From Haladaptatus paucihalophilus DX253 (GTDB lineage Archaea; Halobacteriota; Halobacteria; Halobacteriales; Haladaptataceae): a DNA stretch of 64,000 nt. The translations under genes and the position numbers were made by a program. The notes beneath the pieces were generated by a model. The model was not told the DNA's origin. It made no database searches and worked only from the letters and a program-made list of their open reading frames with translations. The stretch covers positions 1,458,962 through 1,522,961 of the forward strand of contig NZ_AQXI01000001.1 in NCBI RefSeq assembly GCF_000376445.1. Direction: 5' to 3'. Positions 55,296 to 63,614 of this stretch are shown here, piece after piece (positions within the stretch are counted from its first letter, which is position 1; each line of letters begins with the position of its first letter).

Positions 55296-56321
55296 CTACC
55301 GATTGGGGTAGACTATCTTTTTCAGCCCTTCTCGAGCCTCCATCTGTTCAAACGCCAGTTCGATGTCGTCGAGTGAGAACTCGTCAGTGACGAGCGTGTC
55401 AGCATCGATGCGACCGTTCTGGAGAAGCGTGACCGCACGGGCGAACGAGTCCGGAGTCAACGAGTAGGTACCGACAATCTCTCGTTCCTCGTAGAACACG
55501 TCGAACGGTGAGATTTCGACCGTCGCATCCTCCGGCGGAACGCCGAACACGAGGGTTCGACCGCCAGGTCCGGTGAGTTCGTGGGCTTGCTCGATGGTGT
55601 CTGGCAGTCCAACGGCTTCGATGGCCACATCGACGGAACCGACGAGGTCCGGGATCACCGTCGTCGGGTCCTCCTCGGTCGGGTCGATGACGTAGTCCGC
55701 ACCGATGTCGAGCGCCGCCTCACGTCGTTCCGTGACGGGTTCGGAGACGACGAGGGGCCCAGTAGCACTCGCCCGGAGCAGTTGCGTGAGCAACAGCCCG
55801 ATTGCACCAGCGCCGACGATGACGACCGTCTCACCGCTGGTGAGATCGATCTGATCGACGCCGTTGATACAGCAACCAAGGGGTTCCGCGAAGGCCGCCG
55901 TCCGGTAATCCATGTCGCCGATGTCTTCGACGTTGCTGGCAGGGGCCGTTACGTACTCCGAGAACGCACCCTCGATGATGTGTTCGGCCGCGCCGCCGAG
56001 CGAGGTGAGATCCTTGCAGAGGTTTTCCCGTCCGGATTTACACGCCGAACACTCGTTGCACGGGATCGAGGGGTTGATCGCGACGCGGTCACCCACCTCG
56101 TAGTCGTCTATGTCGTCGCCCACTGCCACTATCTCCCCGGCGCTCTCGTGGCCAGGGGTCATCGGGTAATCGACGGTGAGTGACCCACTGTACATGTGCA
56201 CGTCCGTCGTACAGACGCCGCAGGCAGTGACTTCTACGAGCAGTTCATCGCTGTCCGGCTCCGGTCGTTGCCGGTCGTCGATTTCCACCGAGTTTACGTC
56301 CGTGAATGTTGCTGCCTTCAT
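55296..56321 (-). CDS. Zinc-dependent sugar/polyol dehydrogenase (MDR family)
   Basis: A 341-residue zinc alcohol dehydrogenase-type enzyme. Catalytic zinc ligands fit C-x-x-D/H: ACGVCTTDVHMYSG (Cys 37) and GHESAGEI (His-Glu), with a structural zinc set of four cysteines in PCNECSACKSGRENLC. The cofactor loop is VGAGAIGLLL. Relatives include L-idonate/sorbitol and threonine dehydrogenases; the context (transporter, sugar-acid dehydratase, IclR) suggests sugar or aldonate oxidation. Start MKAATFTD is typical. Upstream of it lies the shared control region with two candidate operators. Confidence 0.9.
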   Translation of the reverse strand: MKAATFTDVNSVEIDDRQRPEPDSDELLVEVTACGVCTTDVHMYSGSLTVDYPMTPGHESAGEIVAVGDDIDDYEVGDRVAINPSIPCNECSACKSGRENLCKDLTSLGGAAEHIIEGAFSEYVTAPASNVEDIGDMDYRTAAFAEPLGCCINGVDQIDLTSGETVVIVGAGAIGLLLTQLLRASATGPLVVSEPVTERREAALDIGADYVIDPTEEDPTTVIPDLVGSVDVAIEAVGLPDTIEQAHELTGPGGRTLVFGVPPEDATVEISPFDVFYEEREIVGTYSLTPDSFARAVTLLQNGRIDADTLVTDEFSLDDIELAFEQMEAREGLKKIVYPNR

Positions 56322-56429
56322 CGAACTAACTGCCCAACCCCATTCAGAAGTCCCTGTTAAATGTTTCCCCTCAAAAATCAAATATCGCCTTTCACGCGTC
56401 GAGAACCACGATATCTGCATTTCAGAATC

Positions 56430-56446
56430 GTTCTTCTCTGAAAAAC
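56430..56446. promoter_or_regulatory. Candidate IclR operator, copy 1
   Basis: A 17-base imperfect palindrome GTTCTTC-TCT-GAAAAAC, 109 bases upstream of the dehydrogenase start. It shares GTT-x-T-x-CTCTGAA-x-AACA with the second copy 114 bases away. The position suits a repressor or activator of the dehydrogenase/transporter operon. Binding is inferred. Confidence 0.5.
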
Positions 56447-56543
56447 AGGATTCAATTCAACGTAAAAATGGTAAGTGAAAACCCAAATAATGAACGATTA
56501 TGTACGTCTCGGCCAGTTATCAACCGACTCTTTCGAGAGGGTT

Positions 56544-56560
56544 GTTTTCCTCTGAAGAAC
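56544..56560. promoter_or_regulatory. Candidate IclR operator, copy 2
   Basis: A 17-base imperfect palindrome GTTTTCC-TCT-GAAGAAC, 40 bases upstream of the IclR ATG, matching copy 1 in most positions. It could mediate autoregulation of the IclR gene. Confidence 0.5.
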
Positions 56561-56599
56561 AACTGATATGGATTTCTAGCTCCTATCGGGAATCGAGTG

Positions 56600-57361
56600 A
56601 TGTCGAGCCAAAGCCCGAAGATCGTCGAAGCAACGACACATTCGTTCGAAATTTTAGAGACGCTCGTCGAGGCAGATCGACCGATGGGAGTCACGGAACT
56701 GTCCAACGCGGTCGGACTCTCGAAAGGGGTGACCTACAACCACTTGGGGACACTCTCGGAACTCGGCTACGTCCGGAAAGAAAACCGAAAATACTGTCCG
56801 TCACTCCGCTTGCTATCGCCCGGCGAGCAGACGCGCTCGAACCACGAGGCCTACCGCGTCGCACGATCACACGTCGACAACCTCGCCACGACGACCGGCG
56901 AAGTCGTGACGCTCCTCGTCGAGGAAGACGGACTCGGCATCTGCACGTACATGGCGGGTACCGACATCTGGTCACCGGACTACGTTTGTGGCGATGCGTT
57001 CCCGTTACACGTCTCCGCGCCCGGAAAGGCGATTCTCGCTGCGCTCGAAACAGACCGAATCGACGAGATTGTCGCGCGACACGGCCTGCCATCGGTGACA
57101 GACCACACTATTTCAGACCGACAGTCGCTCGAAACGGAGTTGCGGTCGATTCGAGATAAGGGGATCGCGTTTTCCAGAGAAGAACAGTTCGAGGGAGTCG
57201 TCGGCATCGGAATCTCATTCGGTCTCGACGAGCGCGCGCCAGCCGCCGCGATCGGAATCTGTGGACCCAGAGGTCAACTGTCCGGTCGCTACCTCCAGGA
57301 GGACATAACCGGTCAGGTGATCAGTACGGCGAAGTCGATACAAGTCGAACTGCGGAAGTGA
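56600..57361 (+). CDS. IclR-family transcriptional regulator
   Basis: A 253-residue regulator with an N-terminal winged HTH (about residues 5-65; THSFEILETLVEADRPMGV) and a C-terminal IclR effector domain (about 80-250; VCGDAFPLHVSAPGKAILAAL). IclR proteins in haloarchaea usually control sugar or aromatic-acid catabolism and bind small ligands in the effector domain. The start is the ATG directly before SSQSPKIV (a GTG precedes it). It is divergent from the dehydrogenase-transporter operon and is its probable regulator. Confidence 0.93.
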   Translation: MSSQSPKIVEATTHSFEILETLVEADRPMGVTELSNAVGLSKGVTYNHLGTLSELGYVRKENRKYCPSLRLLSPGEQTRSNHEAYRVARSHVDNLATTTGEVVTLLVEEDGLGICTYMAGTDIWSPDYVCGDAFPLHVSAPGKAILAALETDRIDEIVARHGLPSVTDHTISDRQSLETELRSIRDKGIAFSREEQFEGVVGIGISFGLDERAPAAAIGICGPRGQLSGRYLQEDITGQVISTAKSIQVELRK

Positions 57362-57462
57362 TCGATGCGGCCACCATCGCTGGCAAATTCTACGAACTAC
57401 CACGCCACACACCCCCACACCCTCGAAAAACCCATCATTTAAGAAAGGGAACGAACGAACAG

Positions 57463-57900
57463 ATGGTGCTCACACGCGACATCGAACTCGACGACGCAGG
57501 GGAGTTGACCGACCTGTACGAGGAATACGAGTGGTGGGAGGACCGCGAGGCCGGAGATGTCCGAACCGCCCTCGCCGAAACCGAAGTCGCGGTCGGCGTC
57601 GAGGAGAATGGTACTCTCGTCGCTGCAGCACGTATCCTGACCGACTACACGTACTACGCGAACGTCTTCGACGTGATAGTGGCCACCGACCGCCGCGGCG
57701 AAGGGTTCGGTAAGATACTCATGGAAGCCGTCGTGGACCACCCCGACCTACAGAGCGTCGTCGGTCTCTCGCTGCTCTGTCGCCGTGGACTGGTGCCCTA
57801 CTACGAGTCGGTCGGCTTCGAGCTGTTCGACCCCGAGATGGAAGTCCCCGAAGGCGGCGTCGAGACGCTGGTTCGAATGACGTACCGGCAGACCGACTGA
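57463..57900 (+). CDS. GNAT-family acetyltransferase
   Basis: A 145-residue GNAT protein. The acetyl-CoA motif is IVATDRRGEGFGKILME (R-x-x-G-x-G) near residue 73, and the C-terminal YYESVGFELFDPEM matches the family end. Target unknown; the small size fits amine or antibiotic-type acetyltransferases. It starts at MVLTRDIE, the upstream frame being Pro/His-rich. A 20-base tandem repeat begins at its stop codon. Confidence 0.9.
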   Translation: MVLTRDIELDDAGELTDLYEEYEWWEDREAGDVRTALAETEVAVGVEENGTLVAAARILTDYTYYANVFDVIVATDRRGEGFGKILMEAVVDHPDLQSVVGLSLLCRRGLVPYYESVGFELFDPEMEVPEGGVETLVRMTYRQTD

Positions 57901-57960
57901 TGGACGCACGAACTGACTGATGGACGCACGAACTGACTGATGGACGCACGAACCGACTGA
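57898..57960. repeat. 20-base tandem repeat x3 starting at the acetyltransferase stop codon
   Basis: Three units of about TGATGGACGCACGAACTGAC follow one another from the TGA stop (57898) to 57960; the first two are identical and the third has one change (AACCGAC). Each unit contains ATG-x-TGA in frame, but the encoded MDARTD peptides are not convincing products. Confidence 0.85.
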
Positions 57961-58022
57961 CGCGGTTGCCACTCCGTCTCGAATCGAAAGCGCGTTAACG
58001 CGCGGCGAAAAGGGGGTCTCGA

Positions 58023-58931
58023 TTAATTTCCGCGGCCCTGCATCTTCTCTTCTTCGGGCAGGTCCACGTTGGCCTCGCCCTTCATGCCCGAGCCGATGTC
58101 CTTACTAATCTCGGCGAGGCGCTCCGGGTCGTCCCAGTTGTTCGTCGCTTCCACGATGGCGTTGCCCATCAGCACGGGGTCCTCCGCACCGAAGATACCC
58201 GACCCGACGAAGATGCCGTCGCAGCCGTGGTGCATCATCAGCGCCGCGTCGGCGGGCGTGGCGATGCCGCCCGCCGCGAAGTTGACGACGGGGAGACGGC
58301 CCGCTTCGGCGGTTTCGTGGACGAGTTCCGCGGGGGCTTCGAGTTCGCGGGCGAGCATCTCGCGTTCCTCGTGGGTCTTGCCCTGCAGTTCTCGAATCGC
58401 GCCCTTGATGGTGCGCTGGTGGTGGACGGCCTGGTTCACGTCGCCCGTACCGGCCTCGCCCTTGGTTCGGATCATCGCCGCGCCCTCGTTGATGCGGCGA
58501 AGCGCCTCGCCGAGGTTGCGCGCGCCGCAGACGAACGGCGAGGTGAACTCGCGCTTGTCGATGTGGTACTTCTCGTCCGCCGGGGTGAGCACCTCGGACT
58601 CGTCTATCATGTCCACGCCGATGGATTCGAGGATTTGGGCCTCGGTCGTGTGACCGATTCGCGCCTTTCCCATCACCGGGATGGACACTTCGTCGATGAT
58701 CTCCTCGACGTCGGCGGGGTCGGCCATCCGCGCCACGCCGCCGCGCTTTCGGATGTCCGCCGGGACGGCTTCGAGCGCCATGACGGCGACCGCGCCCGCG
58801 TCCTCCGCGATGCGAGCCTGTTCTGGGTTCACGACGTCCATGATGACGCCGCCTTTCTGCATGCGGGCGAACCCGCGCTTGACCAGTTCCGTGCCGCGCT
58901 TCAGTTCCTCGATGTCGGTTGGCTCTGCCAT
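58023..58931 (-). CDS. pdxS: Pyridoxal 5'-phosphate synthase lyase subunit
   Basis: A 302-residue TIM-barrel enzyme that makes PLP from ribose-5-phosphate (or ribulose-5-P), glyceraldehyde-3-P and ammonia. Conserved motifs are [36 protein letters not shown] (with the catalytic Lys) and [13 protein letters not shown] (the second Lys region). The C-terminal tail ends with EEKMQGRGN. The glutaminase partner PdxT is not in the window. A TATA-like box about 26 bases upstream of the ATG fits a leaderless mRNA. Confidence 0.97.
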   Translation of the reverse strand: MAEPTDIEELKRGTELVKRGFARMQKGGVIMDVVNPEQARIAEDAGAVAVMALEAVPADIRKRGGVARMADPADVEEIIDEVSIPVMGKARIGHTTEAQILESIGVDMIDESEVLTPADEKYHIDKREFTSPFVCGARNLGEALRRINEGAAMIRTKGEAGTGDVNQAVHHQRTIKGAIRELQGKTHEEREMLARELEAPAELVHETAEAGRLPVVNFAAGGIATPADAALMMHHGCDGIFVGSGIFGAEDPVLMGNAIVEATNNWDDPERLAEISKDIGSGMKGEANVDLPEEEKMQGRGN

Positions 58932-59038
58932 GCATGCCCCTAACGAAGGGGAGGGTTAAGACGTACCGATTGCGGAACGGCTAATGCGGTGACACGCCAA
59001 CCGAAGCCTCTTTGCCCCGACAATTCCTCGCCGTGGGT

Positions 59039-59767
59039 ATGACGACCCTCCCGCCGCGAGAACGCCTTCCGTGGTACGTCGCACCACTCCCGCAATGGCT
59101 GGAGGATTTCGGGTTGCGGATGGCGTGGCCCATCGTGATAATCAACCTCGTCGGCACCGCGTTCGGCTTCTGGTACTACGGCTTTCACCCGTACCCGTTT
59201 TCCGACCCGCTAATGACGTGGCAGTTCGGCGTCGAACCGGCCGTCATGTGGCCCTTCGTCCCCGACAGCCCGATGGCGACGCTGTTCATCGCGCTGTCGC
59301 TCGCCCTGTGGAAACTCGGACGGAACAACGAGTGGGTGAACATGCTCGCCTTCTTCGGGTGCATCAAACTCGGCCTGTGGACGCCGTTCGTGCTGGCCGC
59401 GTTCTTCTCGGGATTCATCGGCGTCGGCTGGCCGATGTACGCCTTCCTGTTCTGTAGCCACCTCGCCATGGTCGTCGAGGCGTTCCTCATCCACCGCTAC
59501 AGCGACTTTCCGGTCGGTGCCGTCTTCGTCGCCGTCGTCTGGTACGGCTTCAACGACCTCGTTGACTACTTCGTTCCCATCGTCGGTACACCCCACCACA
59601 CCGGCGTTCCGGCCCAACAAATCCTCGCCGCGGGATACAGCCATCCGTCGCCGACCCACGAAATCGCGGCGGCCGGTGCGGTCGTCATCACTCTGCTGGC
59701 GACGTTCCTGGCGCTCACGACGCGGGTGGAGAAGTTGGAGGCGGGGACGATAGAAGCGGAGCGATAG
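59039..59767 (+). CDS. DUF1405 membrane protein (second copy)
   Basis: A 242-residue membrane protein with about seven helices. It is homologous to 33229-33861: the paralogues share the KLGLWTPFVLAAFFSGF-type helix and the VEAFLIHRYSDFPVG segment with its conserved Asp. Start is the ATG before TTLPPRERL; a TTG nine codons upstream is less likely. The function of the family is unknown. A minisatellite follows about 100 bases downstream. Confidence 0.85.
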   Translation: MTTLPPRERLPWYVAPLPQWLEDFGLRMAWPIVIINLVGTAFGFWYYGFHPYPFSDPLMTWQFGVEPAVMWPFVPDSPMATLFIALSLALWKLGRNNEWVNMLAFFGCIKLGLWTPFVLAAFFSGFIGVGWPMYAFLFCSHLAMVVEAFLIHRYSDFPVGAVFVAVVWYGFNDLVDYFVPIVGTPHHTGVPAQQILAAGYSHPSPTHEIAAAGAVVITLLATFLALTTRVEKLEAGTIEAER

Positions 59768-59870
59768 GAACTGGACGATAGAAGCGGAACGGGAGAGACG
59801 GGATGATAAAAACGAGGCGAAAAGTCACGACCAGCGTTCGGTGTTCTCGGGACGTTCCAGTTGAAAACCG

Positions 59871-59997
59871 GAGGAATCAGTGAAACAGGAGAGGAATCAG
59901 TGAAACAGGAGAGGAATCAGTATCGAAACAGGAGAGGAATCAGTATCGAAACAGGAGAGGAATCAGTGAAACAGGAGAGGAATCAGTATCGAAACAG
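59871..59997. repeat. Minisatellite of 20- and 23-base units
   Basis: Six units: 59871-59890, 59891-59910 (20 bases, GAGGAATCAGTGAAACAGGA), 59911-59933 and 59934-59956 (23 bases with an extra ATC), 59957-59976 (20 bases), 59977-59997 (partial, 23-type). The units differ only by the ATC insertion. The array lies between the DUF1405 gene and a small HTH gene and is followed by an AT-rich promoter region. The translated frames are not protein-like. Confidence 0.88.
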
Positions 59998-60040
59998 CTG
60001 TTCTAGTAGTATTCGATGGCATTCAGTACTACCCAGTATA

Positions 60041-60052
60041 TTTTAGTATAAT
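60041..60052 (+). promoter_or_regulatory. TATA-like promoter of the small HTH gene
   Basis: TTTTAGTATAAT is centred about 25 bases before the ATG at 60071, matching a leaderless haloarchaeal promoter. Confidence 0.55.
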
Positions 60053-60070
60053 CCCGTCGAAATCCGTTCC

Positions 60071-60379
60071 ATGCCCATCGACAGAGACGAGTTTCGACAC
60101 CTGCCGGACGCCGCGCTCGATATTCGACAAGGAACCAACGCCCACCGCGTGATGTCGTTTCTCGCCGTGAACGACCAGCAGGCGTTCACTCGGTCCGAGG
60201 TGCGCGACGGCACGGACATCCCGGATGGTAGCGTCGGCCCGGTGTTGAGCCAGTTGGCCGACGACGAACTGGTCGAACACCGCGGCCAGTACTGGACGCT
60301 CGCGACAGAGCAGTTGGAGGCGGCGGGCGAAGAGGGGTTCCTCGAAGACCTCCGCGAGCAGTGGAAAGAGTACCTGTAG
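60071..60379 (+). CDS. Small HTH (winged-helix) protein
   Basis: A 102-residue protein with a winged-helix fold: VMSFLAVNDQQAFTRSEVRDGT then GSVGPVLSQLADDELVEHRGQYWTL, the helix-turn-helix with a wing. The N-terminal 25 residues are acidic. No ligand-binding domain is attached, so it resembles MarR-like or phage-type repressors. Neighbours: the minisatellite upstream and a CARF-like regulator on the opposite strand, 60 bases downstream. Confidence 0.85.
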   Translation: MPIDRDEFRHLPDAALDIRQGTNAHRVMSFLAVNDQQAFTRSEVRDGTDIPDGSVGPVLSQLADDELVEHRGQYWTLATEQLEAAGEEGFLEDLREQWKEYL

Positions 60380-60439
60380 AAGGGAAAACAGCCGATTGGA
60401 CCGCCCTCCGACCTACGCCCTACGCGTCTGTCCTCCGCC

Positions 60440-61333
60440 CTACGCGTCCCCGTTCGTGTGTGCCCGCACCCACAGCTCCCCGATTCGTGAGAGTCGGGTG
60501 CGGTAGGATTTGCCCTCCTCTTCCTGTTCGATGTAGCCCTTTCCGCCCGGTCCGAGGCGGTCAACGTTGTAGATGACTTTCGAGCGGAAGCTGTCGGTGT
60601 ACTCCTCGTTCAGGTCGCGGGCCAAGGTCTGGGCGAGTTCGCTCACGCTCTCGAACTGACCGTGGTCGCCGAGCGTGAACAGGATGAGTTCCTCGAACGG
60701 CTTGACGTTCGAGAACGAGGCGACCGGCAGTTCCACGATGTGTCCCGAGCCGACGCGCTTCGCGCCGATGGTCGTCCCGCGCTCGTCGAACTCCGAGAGC
60801 AGGTCGCGGGCGCGTTCGAGGTGGGTTTCGATGCTCCCTTCGTCCACTTCGCCGTTCAAGACGGATTCGAGCAGATCGGTCTCCTCGCGGAGTTCCTCGG
60901 CGAGTTCCGTCTCCAGATACTTCTCCGGGGCGGTGTAGTAGGTGTGAATCCGCTCGCGGTCCTCCTGCCGTTCGACCATGATGGAGTGAGCGGCGGTGGC
61001 GAACGCGAAGCTGACCGTTCGGGGCATGGCGCTGACGTTCACCCACACCTCGCCGCCGCCGTCGAGTTCGGCGTTGATGCGGTCGTAGGCCTGTTCGAAC
61101 GCGGTGTCGTAGTCGTACACGTCTTCGATGATCACACGCTCGGTTTCCGCGCCGAGCAGGTTCTCGAAGTCCTTGCCGAGTTTGCGGGAGAGGTTCCGCG
61201 AGTATTCGACGTTGGCCTCGCTGCCCACCGCGCCCTCCAGGAGGATGACGCGGTCCACGTCGAGTTGGTCGCGCACGAGCGGCGCGATGAGCCGGTCGTA
61301 GTCGAAGCCGACCGGGACGATGTGTGTCTGCAT
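60440..61333 (-). CDS. HFX_2341-family transcriptional regulator with CARF-like N-terminal domain (DUF6293)
   Basis: A 297-residue protein. The N-terminal ~150 residues have a Rossmann-type layout like CARF/Csa3 domains: TLIVPVGFDYDR-type opening (here HIVPVGFDYDRLIAPLV), a VDRVILLEGA strand, and WVNVSAMPRTVSFAFATAA. The C-terminal part is a winged helix (FEELILFTLGDHGQFESV, then LAQTLARDLNEEYTDSFRSK). CARF domains bind cyclic nucleotides. No CRISPR locus is in the window; the class is named from memory. A TTTAAA-type box about 26 bases upstream of the ATG fits a leaderless transcript. Confidence 0.85.
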   Translation of the reverse strand: MQTHIVPVGFDYDRLIAPLVRDQLDVDRVILLEGAVGSEANVEYSRNLSRKLGKDFENLLGAETERVIIEDVYDYDTAFEQAYDRINAELDGGGEVWVNVSAMPRTVSFAFATAAHSIMVERQEDRERIHTYYTAPEKYLETELAEELREETDLLESVLNGEVDEGSIETHLERARDLLSEFDERGTTIGAKRVGSGHIVELPVASFSNVKPFEELILFTLGDHGQFESVSELAQTLARDLNEEYTDSFRSKVIYNVDRLGPGGKGYIEQEEEGKSYRTRLSRIGELWVRAHTNGDA

Positions 61334-62144
61334 GCGCGGAAATTCTCACGAAACGGGTTTAAAGTCGTCGTCAACGCGTTTGGGGGATGCGTGGGAGATT
61401 TTTCAAAATCGTTCCCCGTTCGGGCCGACGAGAAGTTCCCGCTGACCGGGCGGCCTCCCGCTGACTGGGCGGCCTCTTTCATCCCCGCAAGGAACGAGCG
61501 GGGAGTTGAACGGCGGAGGTTTTCAGAAGTCCTCCCACAGCACCGCAACCGCATCAGCCACTCCCTCCCCAGCCGATTCCTTCGCATTCGCTCAGTCATC
61601 CCTCACACGCTACGACGGAACGACGTGGCCGACCGCTGGCCACGTCGCCCCGACAGCGCGCGCCAGAGTAAAAGACGAGATTTGCTCGAATTTGGGCAGT
61701 CCACCTCGGCGTGTGCGACAGCAAGCCTTCGGCTATTGGGGCCGAAGGCTTGCGGGTTATCACGCGAGGGATGAGTACCGCAACGAAGTGAGGAACGCAA
61801 TCGGTTGGGGAGGGTGTGGGTATCGCGGTGCTGTCTGTGTGGGTGGATTGAAAGGGGCCGCCCGCTCGCGCCTGCGTGGTCGGTGTGCGGGCAACTATTC
61901 TGGCCGAACGTGGCGGAGAGGCCAGAATATCTCGCACATCGACCGCGAGCGGGCGGGGGCTTTCGAGGACTGCTTCTCGATTGTTCCGATTCATCTGTTC
62001 CCAATCACAATTCGTAGCGGGCGGGGGCTTTCGAGGCATCAGCCATCCAACTATCGTCGTCCGAGTCGAAACCAAAACGAGTGAAACGTTCAGAGACGGA
62101 TGGAACAGAATCCACCGATTTACATCGACGAAACCGATTCCTCG
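61334..62144. other. 811-base non-coding region with hairpins and repeats
   Basis: No convincing gene on either strand. Features: a 19-base direct repeat (61438-61456 and 61457-61475, one mismatch); a 13-bp perfect stem (61721-61733/61741-61753, 7-base loop); a 10-bp stem (61896-61905/61920-61929); and a 21-base direct repeat (61948-61968 and 62016-62036, identical). The region also carries short GAGCG/GAACGA-type runs common between haloarchaeal genes. It may be a structured RNA or an eroded element. Confidence 0.5.
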
Positions 62145-63614
62145 CTAGTCGGCGTGGAGGTCGAAGTAGAGGTCCGTCTCCTCGCTCGGAGCGGCCGCGG
62201 TCACGGCGGAAACGGAGACGGTCAGCACCAGACCGAGGAGCATGCCGACGACGGACGCGAGCCACCCGCCGTAGGTGTCCGGCACGAACGGCAGGAACAC
62301 GCTGGCGAGGTAGAATACTTGACTGCCGAGAAGTCCGACGAACATCCCAGTTCGCGTCACCCGCTTCCAGTAGAGGGCGACGATGACGGGGAGCGCGAGT
62401 TGGGCGAATCCGCCGAAGGCCGTCGAACCGATGGTCATGATGGTGCCGGGGGTGTACAGGCTGGCGACGAACGCGGCGATTGCGAAGACGGCGACGCCGA
62501 TGCGTCCGAGGGTGTCCTCCCAGCTATCGCTGGCGTTCGGATTGACGAACGGGCGGTAGAGGTCGCGGGTGAAGTACGAGGACCCGGAAAGGAGCATCGA
62601 GTCCGACGAAGACATCATCGCGGCCATGGCACCCGCGATGACCAGCGCGGCGAACCACGCGGGGGCGTACTCGGAGAGCACGATGGGAAGGACGTTGCCG
62701 TTCTCCGGCACGTCGATGGGCAGGCCGCGCGCCCACGCGCCGAGCATGAACGCGGGGACGAACAGCAGGACGACGAGGATGGGCCACAGCGAGAACGTGC
62801 GCTTCAGGACTTTCTTCGACCGGGCGACGAAGAAGCGCTGGTTGACCTGCGGGAACATCGCCACGCCGAAGGCGATGCCGATGGCCTGCGAGAGCATCCA
62901 CTGCGGGGAGTACGGCACGCCGCCGAGCGAGAGAAATTCGGGATTCGACTCGGCCATCCCCGCGGTTGCGGCGCTTATTCCGCCGAACTCGGTAAGCGCC
63001 CAGAGCGTGGCGGCCCAGACCATGACGAGCATGAACGCACCCTGTAATGTGTCGGTCCACGCGATGCCGCGCATGCCCGAGAGGACGACGTAGGCGATGA
63101 TGAACACCGTCACGAGACCCGCGCCGACGGCGTAAGAGATGTCGCCGCCGGTCAGCGCTTCGAGCGCGGTTCCGGCCCCGACCTGCTGAAGCATGACGTA
63201 GGGGAACAGCCAGAAGAGACTGATTGCGGCGACGAGGCCGCGGAGTGCGGGCGACCCGAACCGGTCGCCGAGCATCTCGCCGAGCGTGACGTAGCCGTGT
63301 TCGCGCCCGAGGAGCCACTGCTTGTAGCCGACGACGTACCAGAGGACGGCGAACAGCACGCCGTCCATCAATCCCATGACGAGAATCCACTCCGGGCCGG
63401 ACCCGTAGGCGACGTTCGGCCCGCCGAAGAACGTGAACGCCGACAGGAGCGTCGCAAAGGTCGTGAACAGCAGGACGACGGTCCCGAAGGTCCGACTGGC
63501 GAGGTAGTAATCCTCCGCGGTTCGGTCGGTCAGCCGATACGCGAGCAGGCCGATCAACAGCGAGAGGACGAGATAGCCGCCGATGATGCCCAACTGGAGC
63601 GTCGTGTCGCTCAT
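62145..63614 (-). CDS. Sodium:solute symporter (SSS family)
   Basis: A 489-residue membrane protein with about 13 helices, of the SSS family (proline, pantothenate, acetate and similar). Segments typical of the family: GPNVAYGSGPEWILVMGLMDG, FPQVNQRFFVARSKKVLK, and SSSDSMLLSGSSYFTRDLYR, which holds sodium-binding residues. The solute is not decided by sequence. The gene overlaps the DUF3311 gene by four bases, a conserved pair in which DUF3311 is the accessory subunit. Confidence 0.9.
   Translation of the reverse strand: MSDTTLQLGIIGGYLVLSLLIGLLAYRLTDRTAEDYYLASRTFGTVVLLFTTFATLLSAFTFFGGPNVAYGSGPEWILVMGLMDGVLFAVLWYVVGYKQWLLGREHGYVTLGEMLGDRFGSPALRGLVAAISLFWLFPYVMLQQVGAGTALEALTGGDISYAVGAGLVTVFIIAYVVLSGMRGIAWTDTLQGAFMLVMVWAATLWALTEFGGISAATAGMAESNPEFLSLGGVPYSPQWMLSQAIGIAFGVAMFPQVNQRFFVARSKKVLKRTFSLWPILVVLLFVPAFMLGAWARGLPIDVPENGNVLPIVLSEYAPAWFAALVIAGAMAAMMSSSDSMLLSGSSYFTRDLYRPFVNPNASDSWEDTLGRIGVAVFAIAAFVASLYTPGTIMTIGSTAFGGFAQLALPVIVALYWKRVTRTGMFVGLLGSQVFYLASVFLPFVPDTYGGWLASVVGMLLGLVLTVSVSAVTAAAPSEETDLYFDLHAD

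Noticed and set aside
59850-60000. CRISPR array
   Set aside because: The repeats are directly adjacent with no unique spacers, so this is a minisatellite.
59861-60046. 61-residue plus-strand frame across the minisatellite
   Set aside because: Its sequence only reflects the repeated units (SETGEE/KQERNQ), not a protein.
61334-62144. RNase P RNA or SRP RNA in the long gap
   Set aside because: I looked for the conserved RNase P and 7S RNA core motifs and did not see them; hairpins alone do not identify an RNA class.
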